DNA of 64,000 nt, from the NCBI GenBank assembly GCA_000231825.2, contig AFXF02001796.1, positions 169,707-233,706 on the forward strand, read 5' to 3'. The position numbers and the translations under genes were made by a program. This document shows, piece after piece, positions 48,076 to 59,971 of this stretch (positions are counted from its first letter, which is position 1; each line of letters starts with the position of its first letter). The DNA comes from Tetrahymena elliotti 4EA. Lineage: Eukaryota; Ciliophora; Oligohymenophorea; Hymenostomatida; Tetrahymenidae. The notes under the pieces are model-generated. The model was not told the DNA's origin. It ran no database searches and saw nothing but the letters and a program-made list of their open reading frames with translations.

Positions 48076-50154
48076 TCACTCATTATCAGAGTTTTCTGAA
48101 TTCTCCTGAGAATTGTCTGAATCCTATCCAACAACATTTCTTCTACCTTTTCTTCTAGCGTTTGGTGGATTTAAGCTTTTGTGTCTTTCTAATACTTTTT
48201 GCTTTAATATGTCCAACTATTTTAATTAATTTATAAAAAGTATTATTAAATTTTAATTTTCTGGTAAATTTTAGAAATAAACTTAATTTTTAAAACTCAC
48301 TTTTATCATTAAATCATTAAAATTTTAAACTTAATTAGGTTAATTTTTTTTCAACAATAAATCTTAAATTTTTAATTACATTTTCAATTTTTTTAAATTT
48401 TTTTTGTTAAAACAATATTTAAGATAATTTAAAAATCATTTATTCTTCTTACTGGATTGGCTCCTGTGCTTGTTAATTTTATGCTTCCTGCATCCTCTTA
48501 TTTAGTTTTACCAGGATTTAATCCTCCTTTTACTACTGTAACAGTCTTCCTTAATCTAATTTTTGGATTTCTGATTTCATCTAAAAGTGCACCTATTTTT
48601 AAAATAATAGATAAAAATATTAAATCTAAGTTTTAATTTTAAAATAATATTTACCTCTTCCTCCTGTTCCCTCTGATGAAGCAGGAGCAGCTTATTAAGG
48701 TTCGTGCTATGGTAAAGCAGGCATTTATCCAGAAGGTGGAGGTGGTAAAATATTTGGTGAAGGAGCTTATGGGATATTCATAGTAGGAGCAGGTGGAATA
48801 TTCATTGAAGGAGCCTAAGGGATGTTCATCTAAGGAGCAGGAGGAACATTATTGTTAGACTGGTATTATTGATTTGGTTGATTATTTTAGCTAGGGGTCT
48901 ATTGATAATTCTACTGGGGCTATTATTAGCTCTAATTTTGATTTTAGTTTTGAGATGAGCTACTTGGTTAAGAGTTTGCATAAGGATCAGGAAGAGTAGG
49001 ATTTTATATTAACCAATTAGCTGATGGTTGGACCATATCTGAGCCTCCATATTCAATTTCAAAATCTTCTGCAACTCCATCTAGTCCAAAGTCTAAAGGT
49101 ATAGCAACAGTATTTTCAACTCTTTTTGTTTCAGGTATGTAAGTAAGCTCAGATCTTTAATAAGCAGTTAGTTATTTGTTGATATCTAGAGGAGCAACTT
49201 ATAAATTAATTTAGTTAGTGTTATCAGTCTTGATACGTTGTTGTTGCTTGTTTTCATCAATGATAAGATTATCGATTTGCTAGTATTTCTATTTGTATAT
49301 TTGATAAGAATTAAACAGATATTTTATTATTTTAAGGTAATTTTAATTTGCATTAAAATATAATAAATACTCTATAAGGATTGATGTTTGTATTCAAAAC
49401 CAACAAGCTTTCAGCACACTTTATCTTTTTTGGATAAGGTCCGACACCTAAGTATTTTTCCTTTTAAAATTAAAAGTAAATCCAATTAAAAATAGTTAAT
49501 CACATTAACTTTTTTTTCCTTACTTTCAAAGGAAGCTTTCTGTTTTCAACAGGATTTTTTTCTCTTGACTTGAATTTTCCATATGAAACATTTAATATTT
49601 AATAAAGATCATCTGGTCTACTCTATTATTATTATTATTATTATTATAATTATACTAATACAAAAATTAAGTATTTAATGAAATTTAATATGTTTAATAA
49701 AACCAAGCATATTTTCTAATCTTAAAAAAGTATAAACTACATTATCGATAATAGGTCCTACTTATTCTCGATCATTTTTTAGTTAATATCCAAATTAAGT
49801 CTCAAATTTAGAGATACTGTGTTTTTGTTTGTAATCCTGCAATATTGATTTTTTGTTTTCATGAGTAAACTTATACTTTTGAACAAAAGTAGAAGGACTT
49901 ATAAAAGTAATAGCCCTCTTCTAATCCTATAAAGCTGCAATCTTTTTTTAGCATGTATGGATTCTATCTAAATATTATTAGATCTTACTTTTATACTAAT
50001 TTTGTTGATTATCAAATCTCTAAATAACGTAGCTAAGAGTTTCATCTAACATAGAAAGATTTGAGAGGGTTCTTTCTAATCCTTCATATTAGTTCATGTC
50101 TGTGTTAGACATAGTTATTTTGTTATGCTGAATACTGTTTCCAACAGATACCAT
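48076..50154 (-). CDS. WASH complex subunit 1 homolog (Arp2/3 activator), 505 residues
   Basis: Six exons (49741-50154, 49524-49622, 49371-49460, 48655-49288, 48453-48592, 48076-48216) total 1518 nt. The N-terminal part is helical and WASH-like (YEGLERTLSNLSMLDETLSY, IHTCQKKIAALQDQKRAITF), followed by the WASH landmark IKCAESLLVLNTNINPYR. A polar and Pro-rich stretch follows (NIPPAP and NIPQAP repeats, about residues 330-400). Then comes a WH2 actin-binding motif right after a splice join, GRGALLDEIRNPKIRLRKT, and a connector-like helix LDILKQKVLERHKSLN. WASH1 activates Arp2/3 on endosomes within a five-subunit complex; the other subunits are not in this window. The acidic tail (QDSDNSQENSENSDNE) stops without the usual terminal Trp. 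A start at an internal Met (50112) is equally possible. Confidence 0.75.
49624..49652. repeat. (ATT)n microsatellite at an intron 3' end
   Basis: Eight consecutive ATT units followed by an imperfect unit. On the minus strand this is a TAA/AAT run ending directly in the AG of the first WASH intron, so the repeat makes up the 3' splice-site tract. Confidence 0.85.
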
Positions 50155-51190
50155 TTTCAAATGCAAAAAATAATTTCACTTTGTGTTGATAATTAGTAAA
50201 AATTATATCTTGAGATATTTGTTTCTAATAATCTTTTTACCAAATAGTTAATTCTTGCTTTTTTTCTTAAATTTTTAGATTTATCAAAATCATCTATCAA
50301 GCAAGCAGTCAAACAAGCATCTCCCTTATCATCAAAATATTATTTTCAGAGTGATCATACACACATCAAAAAGGTTATCCATAAACTTAAAATCAGCATT
50401 TATTATATTATAAGATAATTTAGTATTATTGAATTTCTTTTACAATTTAAAACATAATCATTATAGTGCTAATAAGCCAAGATAATTATTATCAAAAATA
50501 TTTAGCAGGTAAAGATCATTCAAAATTTTTATTTTTATAATATCATAAAACAATTCATAAAAAATGATATTTTAGTTTAACAATAAGAAGAAATTAAAAT
50601 TAAAGAAATTTTTAATGAAATTTATTTGAATTAAAACATCAATTTTGATTTAATGGATTTGTAAATAAAAAATACTAATTTTTCTTTCTATAATCATTTT
50701 AATATTGTTAATTGTGTTAAGGTACAAAGGTCTACTTATTTTGTTCTTCTTTATGAATTGATGTGGAAATAAACAACAAATATATAAAGAAAAAATAGAA
50801 GTGAAGATGATGATTATAATAAAAGATGATTTAATTTGAGAGTAAAGAATTTACATACAATATTGAATAGTATAAAGGATAAGTATATTTTATAATATAT
50901 TATTGTTGGCTATTGAACTTAATTTATCTAAGAGTAGAAGAAAATTATTCTTTTAAGAAGCTGTAAAGCTATCTTTTTATTATTTATATTTTGAATTATT
51001 TATTATCTTTAATTTTTATTATAGAGTTGAATTATCGTAAATCAATAATTGAGTAAGGGCTAAATTATTTCTTAATTTTTTATCAATTAATCAATCTAGG
51101 CCTTTTTGAGAATTAACTTCAGAAATTAAACTTTGTTAAACTCTACTTCAGCAATTTAGCTAACTTACTATATTTTCATAATTGAATATT
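50155..51190. other. AT-rich spacer between two minus-strand genes
   Basis: Should hold the WASH promoter and the 3' UTR of the MORN gene. No coding signal is recognised. Confidence 0.6.
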
Positions 51191-53244
51191 TCATTATTCA
51201 TCTCCTGATTTTTTGATCCATTTAACTCTCTTTCCTTCTTACCATTCACCTTCTCTTTCTTATCCATTAGATCCAATATAAGTACCTTTACCATGTTATT
51301 TACCATTTTCCCAATGTCCTTAATACTTTCTACCATCTGGCCATTCAAAAGTACCAAGCCCATGTTTCCTAATAATTAATAATTTGAATATTAGAATACT
51401 ATACATAAGTATGTTAATAGTATATATTACTTATCTTCTAAGTATTAGCCAGTATATTTTCTTCCATCAGCCCATTAAAATTCTCCTTGGCCATCCCTAT
51501 TTTATAAAAAATATTTGTATACTAAAAAGTAAAAAGATAAATTATAAATTTTATATTTCATGTTATTACATTTTATTATTTTTCCATTCACCAACGAATT
51601 TTCTTCCATCAGCCCATTCATAAGTACCTAGTCCATGAATCTAACAAATTTTATAATTAAAAAAATAAATTAAAAACATCTAAATTAAATTTTATTTATT
51701 AAAGAATTTACATTATTATTCCAGAATTAGCCTTCATATGTAGAACCATCAGCCCAGTTAAATTTACCCTTTCCATGTTTCTTACCCATTTCGTATTCAC
51801 CTGCATATTTAGCTCCATCAGGCCAGGTTTCAACACCATATCCATGTTATTTATCTTCGAACCAAGAACCGTCATAACGAGCACCATCAGTATGATTGTA
51901 AAAACCTTTACCGTGAGCCTTGTCGTCTTTCCATTCACCCTCATAGACATCACCATCAGCATGAATCAATCTTCCTTTACCATTAGCCATATTATCTCTC
52001 CAATAACCTTTAAATTACAAGAAAAAAGTTTAAATCTTTGTTAAAATGAAAACCATAGAATAGTTATAATTAGAACATCAAAAATTAAATAGCTAATACA
52101 ATGCTTTTATCTTAAATTTTAATCTTTAAAAATCTTTATATTAGATTTAACTTCATTATATAACAAAAAAATTAATTGATTAAGTTTTTGTTTGATCCAA
52201 AAATATGAAAATTTATGTTCAATATTTTTAGGAGAATTTGTATTGCAAATTCTATGAAACATTGATCAAAGAAGATTGCGAAAATTAGCCTAATTATGCT
52301 AGCTATGCTTTATTTTATTAAAAATTATTTTACCTTCATAAAATGAACCATCATTCCAATACTATTTGCCTTTTCCGTGTCTATTTTATAAAAAAAACAT
52401 TCATTCAAAAAATTCTATTTTAAAATGAATAAAATAAAAGCTTTGTGATTAGTAAAATCTAAAGACAGAAAATAAACACAAATAGATTTTCAAGAGTGAA
52501 TGATATAGTTATATAATTTAAAGGAATGGACAGATATTTATTTATTAATACATTCTTTTATCTTATAATTGCTGGATAGAGATGTTTTTCTTTTTGCTTG
52601 TTTTTAGTAATTTAAACTTTAAAATCTGTGTTTTACTTTCTTAACTTATTTAGATTACCATAACTCTAAAAACTGTGTTGATTTTGTAAAAAGATTAATT
52701 TATATAATTACCTTTATCCGTTCTTCCATTGTCCAATGTAAACAGCAGCGTTTTCAAATTCGAATGGTCCAAGGCTAGGCAAAGTACTATCTTCATCCCT
52801 ATCTTTGTCATAAATAAATGGTCCTTATCTTTCATAAGTTTTTTTAGTAGAAGAGTTTTCGTATGAGGGTACTTCTAAAATACGTCTTGCAGTTGCTTGA
52901 CTTGGAGAGTGAAGTTCTATTAGTCTAATTTGTTCCTTATCAGTAACATTTTTCAAATCCAGCTAATGTGCGTTTGATGTTTATTATTGCTAATCATTAT
53001 CATTAAAATTTTCCTTTTCTGACTTAACATCTAAATGAGCATCTGAGCTAGGCTTTTATTTAATTTCAGTTTAGCTGGTATTTGCATTACGCACAACAGG
53101 ATCTTTAGCTTTATCAGTGATGACTGTTGTATTATCACCACCTTCATTTTCTTCAAATAACTTTTCAGCAGGAGTATCTGGTTTGAGAATTATATCCTCG
53201 TTTGCGTTCTATCCTCCAGGTCCTCCACTACAACAATTTCCCAT
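51191..53244 (-). CDS. MORN-repeat protein with N-myristoylation-type start
   Basis: Minus-strand gene; ATG at 53242-53244, stop TGA at 51191-51193. The N-terminus [11 protein letters not shown] fits N-myristoylation at Gly2 with palmitoylation at Cys4/Cys5, which predicts membrane anchoring. Exon 1 (52712-53244) encodes a polar region of about 170 residues ending YIGQWKNGQ, the start of the MORN array. The remaining exons carry about nine MORN units, e.g. [89 protein letters not shown] and [17 protein letters not shown]. Introns fall at similar places within repeats. MORN arrays bind lipids or act as structural scaffolds at membranes and cytoskeleton; a cortical or ciliary-membrane role is inference. 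The final residues ([18 protein letters not shown]) close the last repeat. Confidence 0.88.
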
Positions 53245-54323
53245 AAGTTTACTTTAGAATAATATATATTTTTGCTGTTGATTGATTGTTATGTTTGTTA
53301 TTGCTAACTTCTAAGTTATTTTCTTATTTTTCTTTTTAATTTCTTAAATTTTTTATATTGTTTTCTTTCTTTTCTTATCCAATTTTTTTTTTCTGTTTGA
53401 TGATTAAAATTAAATAAACAATGAAAAACAAACTCTTACTATTTTTCAAATTATTAATGTTATCAATTATAAATTTTGTTAGTCCTAACCTAACATTTCT
53501 ATTTTTATTTTTCAGTTTTTTGTTTGAATTAATAACAAAAAATGACAAGTAATTTACAAAATTATATCAAATTTGAGAATTAGTGGCCTTAATGTACTTC
53601 ATAATTATTTTCTAACAGGGGTCTAATTTTTTTATTTGTATTCCTTTTAAGATCCAAATTAAGAAGATAATTCACTAATAAATATAAAAAAAATTAAAGG
53701 TTTTACATACAAATCATAATCTTTTTTCTATTCTTTATTATTAGTAACCAAACGAACTCAGTTAAAAATTTACTTAACTTTTCTGTAGATGCAAACTTTT
53801 ATTTTTAATTTTAAAAATTAATGATATGTTAGAAGTTTAATCATTCACTATTAAATATTTTAATCTTTCATTTAAAATTTATATTTGTCAAAATCTTTAA
53901 AAAAATGTTCAAATTGTTTTAAAAACAAATATTCTACACAAAGCGAATTTATCTTCTTTTTTTTTAAAATTAAAATCTTTGCATTACAATCTAGTGAAAT
54001 ATTGTGAATAAAATTATTCAAATATCCAAAAAAGTAAAAATTAACGATTAATATCTTATTAATTTCAAAAAGTTTACTGTTAAACTAACACATAATAATA
54101 AAATTTAGATCGTTTGTAATTACATTTTTTTCATCACTAAAATAAATAACTAAAAATATAAATACAATTGATATTTAATAAAACACAACAATTACTGTTA
54201 AACTCTCTAAATAGATTTACTAATTGAATTTTTGTTTAAGATAATTTTAACTAAATTGAATTCAAATAAAAATAACTGCAATAATTAAATAATAATAATT
54301 TTCTTTCATGTTGGTTGAATTAA
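53245..54323. other. AT-rich spacer between two minus-strand genes
   Basis: Promoter side of the MORN gene and 3' UTR side of the recycling-factor gene; nothing else recognised. Confidence 0.6.
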
Positions 54324-55412
54324 TCAAGAAGAAATAATTTCTTTCTCTTTATTTTTCAATAAAACATCTAACTCAGCAGCAAATTTATTATGCATATTAT
54401 CTACTTCTTTTTCAGCTTCTTTGATGAAGTCTTCACTTTCAAATTTCTTATATCCCTTGATCTGATTTAAATTTTTAACAAAATTGTAAGAGTTCTATTT
54501 TATAAATAATTATTTACCATATCTTAGCCAGCTTAACGGTGCTTTCTAAGTAAGTTTTTAGCTTTATCTACTACACTCTTAGCAGCTTTGATAGTAGCAT
54601 CTTTAATTTCTTTAGTATTTCCTCCTACCATAGTGCAAGTTATAATCTTTCCTTCTCTCTTCAATTAAAGATTCAAGTCAGAATTTTCTAAAATCTAAAT
54701 TAATATTATTTAATTATTAATTTATTATGTAAAATTAAATAATAAATTCAAATTATTTTTTCCATACTTTATGAATAGCTCCCACTAAAGCATCATCATA
54801 AATATTTAACTAAACTGTAGTGACTGCCTTTGAAACTATTTGGCATAATTCAGTCAAAGGGGTTTTCTCTCCATAAGCGACAACCAAAAACTTTTCAAAC
54901 ATATCTGGAGTAAGTCTACCAGTTTTAAGTTTTGCTAATTCAGCCTAGTTTAAATAATTTAAAAATAGAATTAATTTAAAAAAGCAATAATATAATTCAT
55001 TTTTATCAGTTTATCAATAAAAGTTAAATTTCTTTGTGAATTTATTAGATCATTTTAATAGTTTTGATAATAATTTAACATTGATAAATCAAATCTCTTA
55101 AATCCTAAGAAATGAAAAAAGTTATACTTTAGTATGATCTAATTATCCTTTCATGCTTTCTTCAACGGGAGTTAAGTCAATAGTTCCTTAAGGACTTTCT
55201 CTTGTTTCTTTTTCTTTTTGCTTTTCAAGTTTTTCTTGCTTTTTCTTTCCAACTTTGGTAGAAAACTATGCAATATTGAAAAAGTTCTATTGCTTGCTAT
55301 TCTACTACAAAACAAAAAAATTCTGTCTTCTTTAATTTATCAAGCCATTTTTAAAGAATCCAAAAGCTTTAGTTTTAAGGATTCCTCTAGTTACTTCTAC
55401 TAGCTTGTTCAT
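54324..55412 (-). CDS. Mitochondrial ribosome recycling factor, 258 residues
   Basis: Four exons (55128-55412, 54768-54944, 54518-54694, 54324-54461), all joined in phase 0. The first about 80 residues are basic and Ser/Gln/Phe-rich (MNKLVEVTRGILKTKAFGFF), as expected of a mitochondrial presequence. They are followed by the recycling-factor fold: ESMKGQLDHTK, AELAKLKTGRLTPDMFEKFL, VVAYGEKTPLTELCQIVSKA, LNIYDDALVGAIHK, ENSDLNLQLKREGK, and the long C-terminal helix ending FIKEAEKEVDNMHNKFAAEL. The KTGRLTP block corresponds to the LRTGRASP signature, and the LTEL block to the PLxQLA motif. The factor splits post-termination ribosomes together with elongation factor G. The usual loop motif IRIPIPPLTEERR is not conserved (here QLKREGKIITCTMVGGN), suggesting divergence in the tip domain. 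Confidence 0.85.
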
Positions 55413-56388
55413 TTGTAATTTTGCTTAAAAAGAAATTAATTTTATCAAATATTTCTTAAATTTATGAGAAGGATATATTTATTTAATCGATAAATTTTTA
55501 TTTAACAAAAACCTATTTAAAGAATTTTTTTACATAAAATTTTGTATTCAATATAAAAAATTTTATTATGTTTTTGTAATAGAAGTCTTCTTTAGTAGAT
55601 CTTTTTCTTTTTAAAAAATTAATAGTTTTTCTTATCTATCAATTACTGATTTTATTTTATTTATTTTATATCATAAAATATTTTCAAATTTTATATTTAT
55701 TTCCTAAATCTGAGAGATATCTTTTCTTTAATATTATTTTCTATTAAAACTTAAGCTTTCAATTTATTATCCATAAATAATGACATTTGATTAGATTTTT
55801 ATTTTGTATATTTTTTATGAAAATTCTTTCAATTAGTTTATTTTCATTTAATTGGATTTTATTTTAGTTTAAAAAAGTAATAAAATACTATCTTTTAAAT
55901 AAAACATTTTTCAAATAGAATATAAATACTGTTTTTCAAAATCAATATATAATTCAGTATGTCTTAGTATTTCATTTTGATATGTTTTAAGTTGACATGG
56001 TATTTATCCAAAATTCTTTTTAAAAATTATTATATTTTTTACATTCAATTTTAATATTTCCTTTGAAATAAATTTATTTTAAGTTAGAATAAAAATAAAA
56101 CTGAAACGAGTGATAAATATTCTTAATAAAAATATAAATGGTATTTTTTTAGATGAATAAATATATATTTAAATACAAATTAAGAGCATTTTGCTAATTT
56201 CTAGTTGAAATGACATTTATCTTAATCTTATTTTTTATCTTTTTTTGCATTCAATCATAAAATTTCCTGTTAAATACCCATACTTGATTTTTAAATAAAT
56301 TTTAAGTTTGATTAAAAAAAACTCAAGTAAGCAATAAATTAAAATATGCATGCAGTTTACTCAGATAATTATATATTCGAATGCTAAT
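55413..56388. other. AT-rich spacer between two minus-strand genes
   Basis: Almost entirely A and T. It should hold the recycling-factor promoter and the 3' UTR of the coiled-coil gene. No gene seen. Confidence 0.6.
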
Positions 56389-57763
56389 TCAAAGTATTTT
56401 AGTATTTTATTTTGATTAATTTTAACCCGAGATGGCATTGATAATATCTTATTAATTTTTTAAATGATTTTTTAATTTCTCTTATGTTTTATCATAATTT
56501 TGCTATATTTAGACTATCATGCTTGATATGAAACCTGTAAATTACTATTATCCTTATACTTCAATTATTCTTTACTATTTAAGTTATTCTATTGCTACTT
56601 AACTTCTTTGCTTTCTTTCTTATTCTTCTACTGTTTATTTTGCTTCTTAATAGAGCTCTTCTATTTCTTATAACTCTTTGACTAGAAAATGACCATGATA
56701 TATAAATTCAAGCCAATCAGCAATTTCTATTAACAATTCACCTATTTTTGGATCTTCTAGATAACTTCTTAATTCGTTGCTATCTTTATTTTTTTTAATA
56801 TTATCTAATTGAGCTTAAGTTAGCTATCTATTTATGAAAATTATAAACAGTGTTTATTTTCTAGTGTAAAAAGAATTAAAAAATTTACTTCATATCAAAA
56901 TTAGCAAGACGAGATAAGAAATCAGCTGATCCATCTTCACTAAGAAGGGCTATATATTTGAATTCCTTCCATTAAAATTTTTCTCTTTTTATAAAATATT
57001 TGATATTAATAATTAAATTTTCTAAATTTGAGGTTTTTTTGTTAATGTTGTCAAACAAATTTTATAATCATTTTACTTTGGCTCGCCATAAAGTATTTCA
57101 AAAAGAAGCTCAAAAAGCTCTTCCAAAGGCTATTTACCTTTGACATTTAGTATACCAAGTTCATAGGGAATAATTTTTGAGACAATTTCTCTAATGCTAT
57201 TTTATAATGAGTCAACTAATTTATTTTATGTTTATAAAAGCTATTTAATTTTTGATAGATTCATATCTGAGTTTTTGACAACTTTTTTGATAAGCTTAGG
57301 CAATTCACCAGCCACTTCTATCATTTAAGATGTTTAATATTCTTTTTCTATTTTAGGTTTATTTGTTGATTCATTTTCTACTCTATCATAATCTTATTAA
57401 AGTTCCTGTAAATACTATCTTATTTACTCTGTTCTCTCTTAAAGTTTTGAACTATGGTTTTGTAGATTTTTCATAAATTCTTTAAAATTAGCCATAGACT
57501 CAAATATGATTTGATCTAAATTTGCTAAATGCATCTAATCAATTAATTAAAATACCTCTTTATTATCATCTTCAAAATACTACAGCTTTTCTTAGTCAGT
57601 CATCTTTTTCATTTTTTTCATCAATTTTTATTTATGCTTGAGTTCATGCATTTCAATATTAACATTTGATGGTTTTTAATTGTCCTATAATTGAGTTAAT
57701 CTGCTAGTTTAACTTTCTAATTATGGTGATTTTTGTAGATTGATTTCGTTATTTAAAATCATT
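56389..57763 (-). CDS. Unrecognised coiled-coil protein, three or more exons
   Basis: Minus-strand gene; ATG at 57761-57763 (MILNNEINLQKSPQLESQ). The first exon encodes a Gln/Glu/Lys-rich helical protein (MHELKHKQKLMKKMKKMTDQ, QERTEQIRQYLQELQQDYD, VAGELPKLIKKVVKNSD), then SIREIVSKIIPYELGIL and LEELFELLFEILYGEPK. A second exon includes EFKYIALLSEDGSADFLSRL, and the last carries LRSYLEDPKIGELLIEIADW followed by LEFIYHGHFLVKELQEIEEL and a Gln-rich coiled coil. I do not recognise the family. The chosen stop, TGA 56389-56391, is the first in frame after the coiled coil; the final about 40 residues are low complexity and could instead be 3' UTR if an intron was missed. Confidence 0.6.
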
Positions 57764-58011
57764 ATTGAAATTTCTTTGCACTTTATATATTTTAAACCTG
57801 AGTAAACACTTTAGCAGAGAATAAGCAATATTCTAAATAGTAAATAGGGTTGATAAATATTTCAAGTTTTTTAATACAAAGTAGATATTTAATAATTTAA
57901 ATCTTATTGTTTTTACTAACAAAACTTACTATTATTATTAATTATAAACTGAAACAAATGGTTATAGAAAATATGTATTCAATATAACAATTACAATAAT
58001 TATTTATTAAT

Positions 58012-58960
58012 TCAGCTAAATAATCCCAAAAGGAAACCAATCAAGAGCATGATAGTTAAAGGAAGGTAGGTCAAAATGAGCTTCCACCAACTGTTTAAAA
58101 TTATATTTATCTTTAAAAAATAAAAAGAAAACAAAAAAAACTAAACCTAACATATTTACTAGACCAAATGCAAATAAACCAAACTGAGACCATGTTCCAA
58201 TTAGTTTTACCCATGTAACCCATATTATTTAATGCATCAGCTACATGACTATGACAATTATTGCTATTAAAAAGTAATTTCATTTATAAAATGGGTCTTT
58301 ATTATGTTTTGAAATAACAAAGCTAGAATTTCCAAATAAAAAGATTACCAAAAGAGATTATGCTAATTTATAAAAAAGATTTAATTAATTATAAAATTTG
58401 AAATATTTTCATTTATTAAAATTTATCTAGATAAAATATTTTACCATCATTTAGCAAAATTTATTGTCTGCTTTTAAAATTGCACTGTCATATTTTTCTT
58501 TGGTTATATTGTCCATTTTAATCTTAACATATCTATTTTTTTTGTTTTAAGAATTTTTGAAAAATGTTTAAACAAAAATATATCAATCAATCATTATCAG
58601 TTTTACTTTAATGGTTTTCCAAATGCAAAATTATCAACTGATATGTAGTAAGGGCCAGCAAAATCATGAATGACTCCATTTGATCTTGATAATAAAATTT
58701 TATTATTTAATTAGTTATTCCTAATAGTAAAAATACAGAGCTATTCCAGTATGTCCAATGAAAGGTATTATCCATGTTATAAATGGTAAAGCAGTCCATA
58801 CAATGCAATAAGGGAATCTATCGTTTTCAGGACTTATTTTATCTTCGTTCATACTAATATTTAAATTATCTATTTGAACAGGACCGTCATCCTGTTGGTG
58901 ATTATTGCTTTCATCCTAAAGGACAGGGTTAAATTGCTTTTGATCTAAGCTTTTTTGCAT
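58012..58960 (-). CDS. TMEM222/RTE1-family membrane protein, 183 residues
   Basis: Six minus-strand exons (58737-58960, 58607-58684, about 58445-58484, 58349-58362, 58147-58263, 58012-58090) join to 184 codons. After a polar N-terminus the protein reads [51 protein letters not shown], then [42 protein letters not shown], and a terminal membrane segment [18 protein letters not shown]. These are the landmarks of the TMEM222/RTE1 (DUF778) family, small Golgi/ER membrane proteins; plant RTE1 supports ethylene-rece­ptor function, while the role elsewhere is unclear. The 14 nt exon 58349-58362 encodes HNLF and is required by the conserved HNLxCxNCHSHVA motif. The third exon's 5' edge is the least certain join. 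Confidence 0.85.
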
Positions 58961-59971
58961 TTCTGTATTATATCGCAATTAGTAATTCTAAGTTTCTATT
59001 AGATATTATCATATAAATAAGTTAAAATTTTTATCTGAATTGATTTTTTGTATTGTGTAATTTGTAAATATTCTTGAGTATTTTCTAATTTTAATAATTT
59101 TTTTTAATTTAAAATTTTATAAAATAATTTTAGTATTTGAAAAAGATATTTTTTTTAAATATTGCTACATTTATTTAAAAGCACTTATATATTAAAGACA
59201 TATCAAAACTCCTTTTAGAGCCTCAAATTTTTTTTGAAATTTAAAAATCATCATAGTTTTTTTATTTCAATTATGTTATTAAAAAAAATGATGAAAATAA
59301 TATTATTGTTAAATTTGCTTTTTACTATTTTATAAAAAATTAGATTGTCAGCTACTACCAAATACTAAATATGAGTTTCCTTTTAAAAATCAAATATTAA
59401 TTTCATAATCATTTTATATCAAGAGGAGTTTAATCATCAAGCTTAAATTATTTACAGTAAAAATTTTAAAAATATTTAAGAAGTATATAATTCTCCTAAA
59501 TAAAAATGAAATAGTAAAATATGTTTTTGTTTTGGACTGGCTGAGAGCATAATATTGGAGATATTTTTACAAATTAATACAAAATAATAGCTTTTATTTA
59601 CTTATTGTTATCATTTATGTTAGATGTTTTGTTTAAACTGAAATTGATAAAGATGGTTTTGAATGATTAATTTAAGAAATTAGTTTTATGACTTAAAGGA
59701 ATGAGTGAGTTAATTTAATAATTATATTAAAAAAATTAGATAATAGGTAGGTAGGCATTGATTAATAGTAAATGGAATAATAATTATTGACAGAATGCTT
59801 TGACAAAAACGATGATAATAATTAAAAATCTAAATAATTCTTATAAAAATAAAAAATAAAATACAATTCACTGTCAATTTTTAATTGCAAGATAGATTAA
59901 GGCAAGATAAAGAAGCAGCAAGCAAATTAAACTGATAAAATAAGAAAGATAATTAAAAAAAATTAAAATAA
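58961..59971. other. Divergent AT-rich spacer
   Basis: Lies between the starts of the TMEM222-like gene (minus) and the PP2A scaffold gene (plus), so it should hold two promoters. No gene or RNA recognised. Confidence 0.6.

Noticed and set aside
51384..52044. Plus-strand hydrophobic frames across the MORN gene
   Set aside because: Shadows of the minus-strand MORN repeats; the periodic GxG/DG codons reversed give the apparent pattern.
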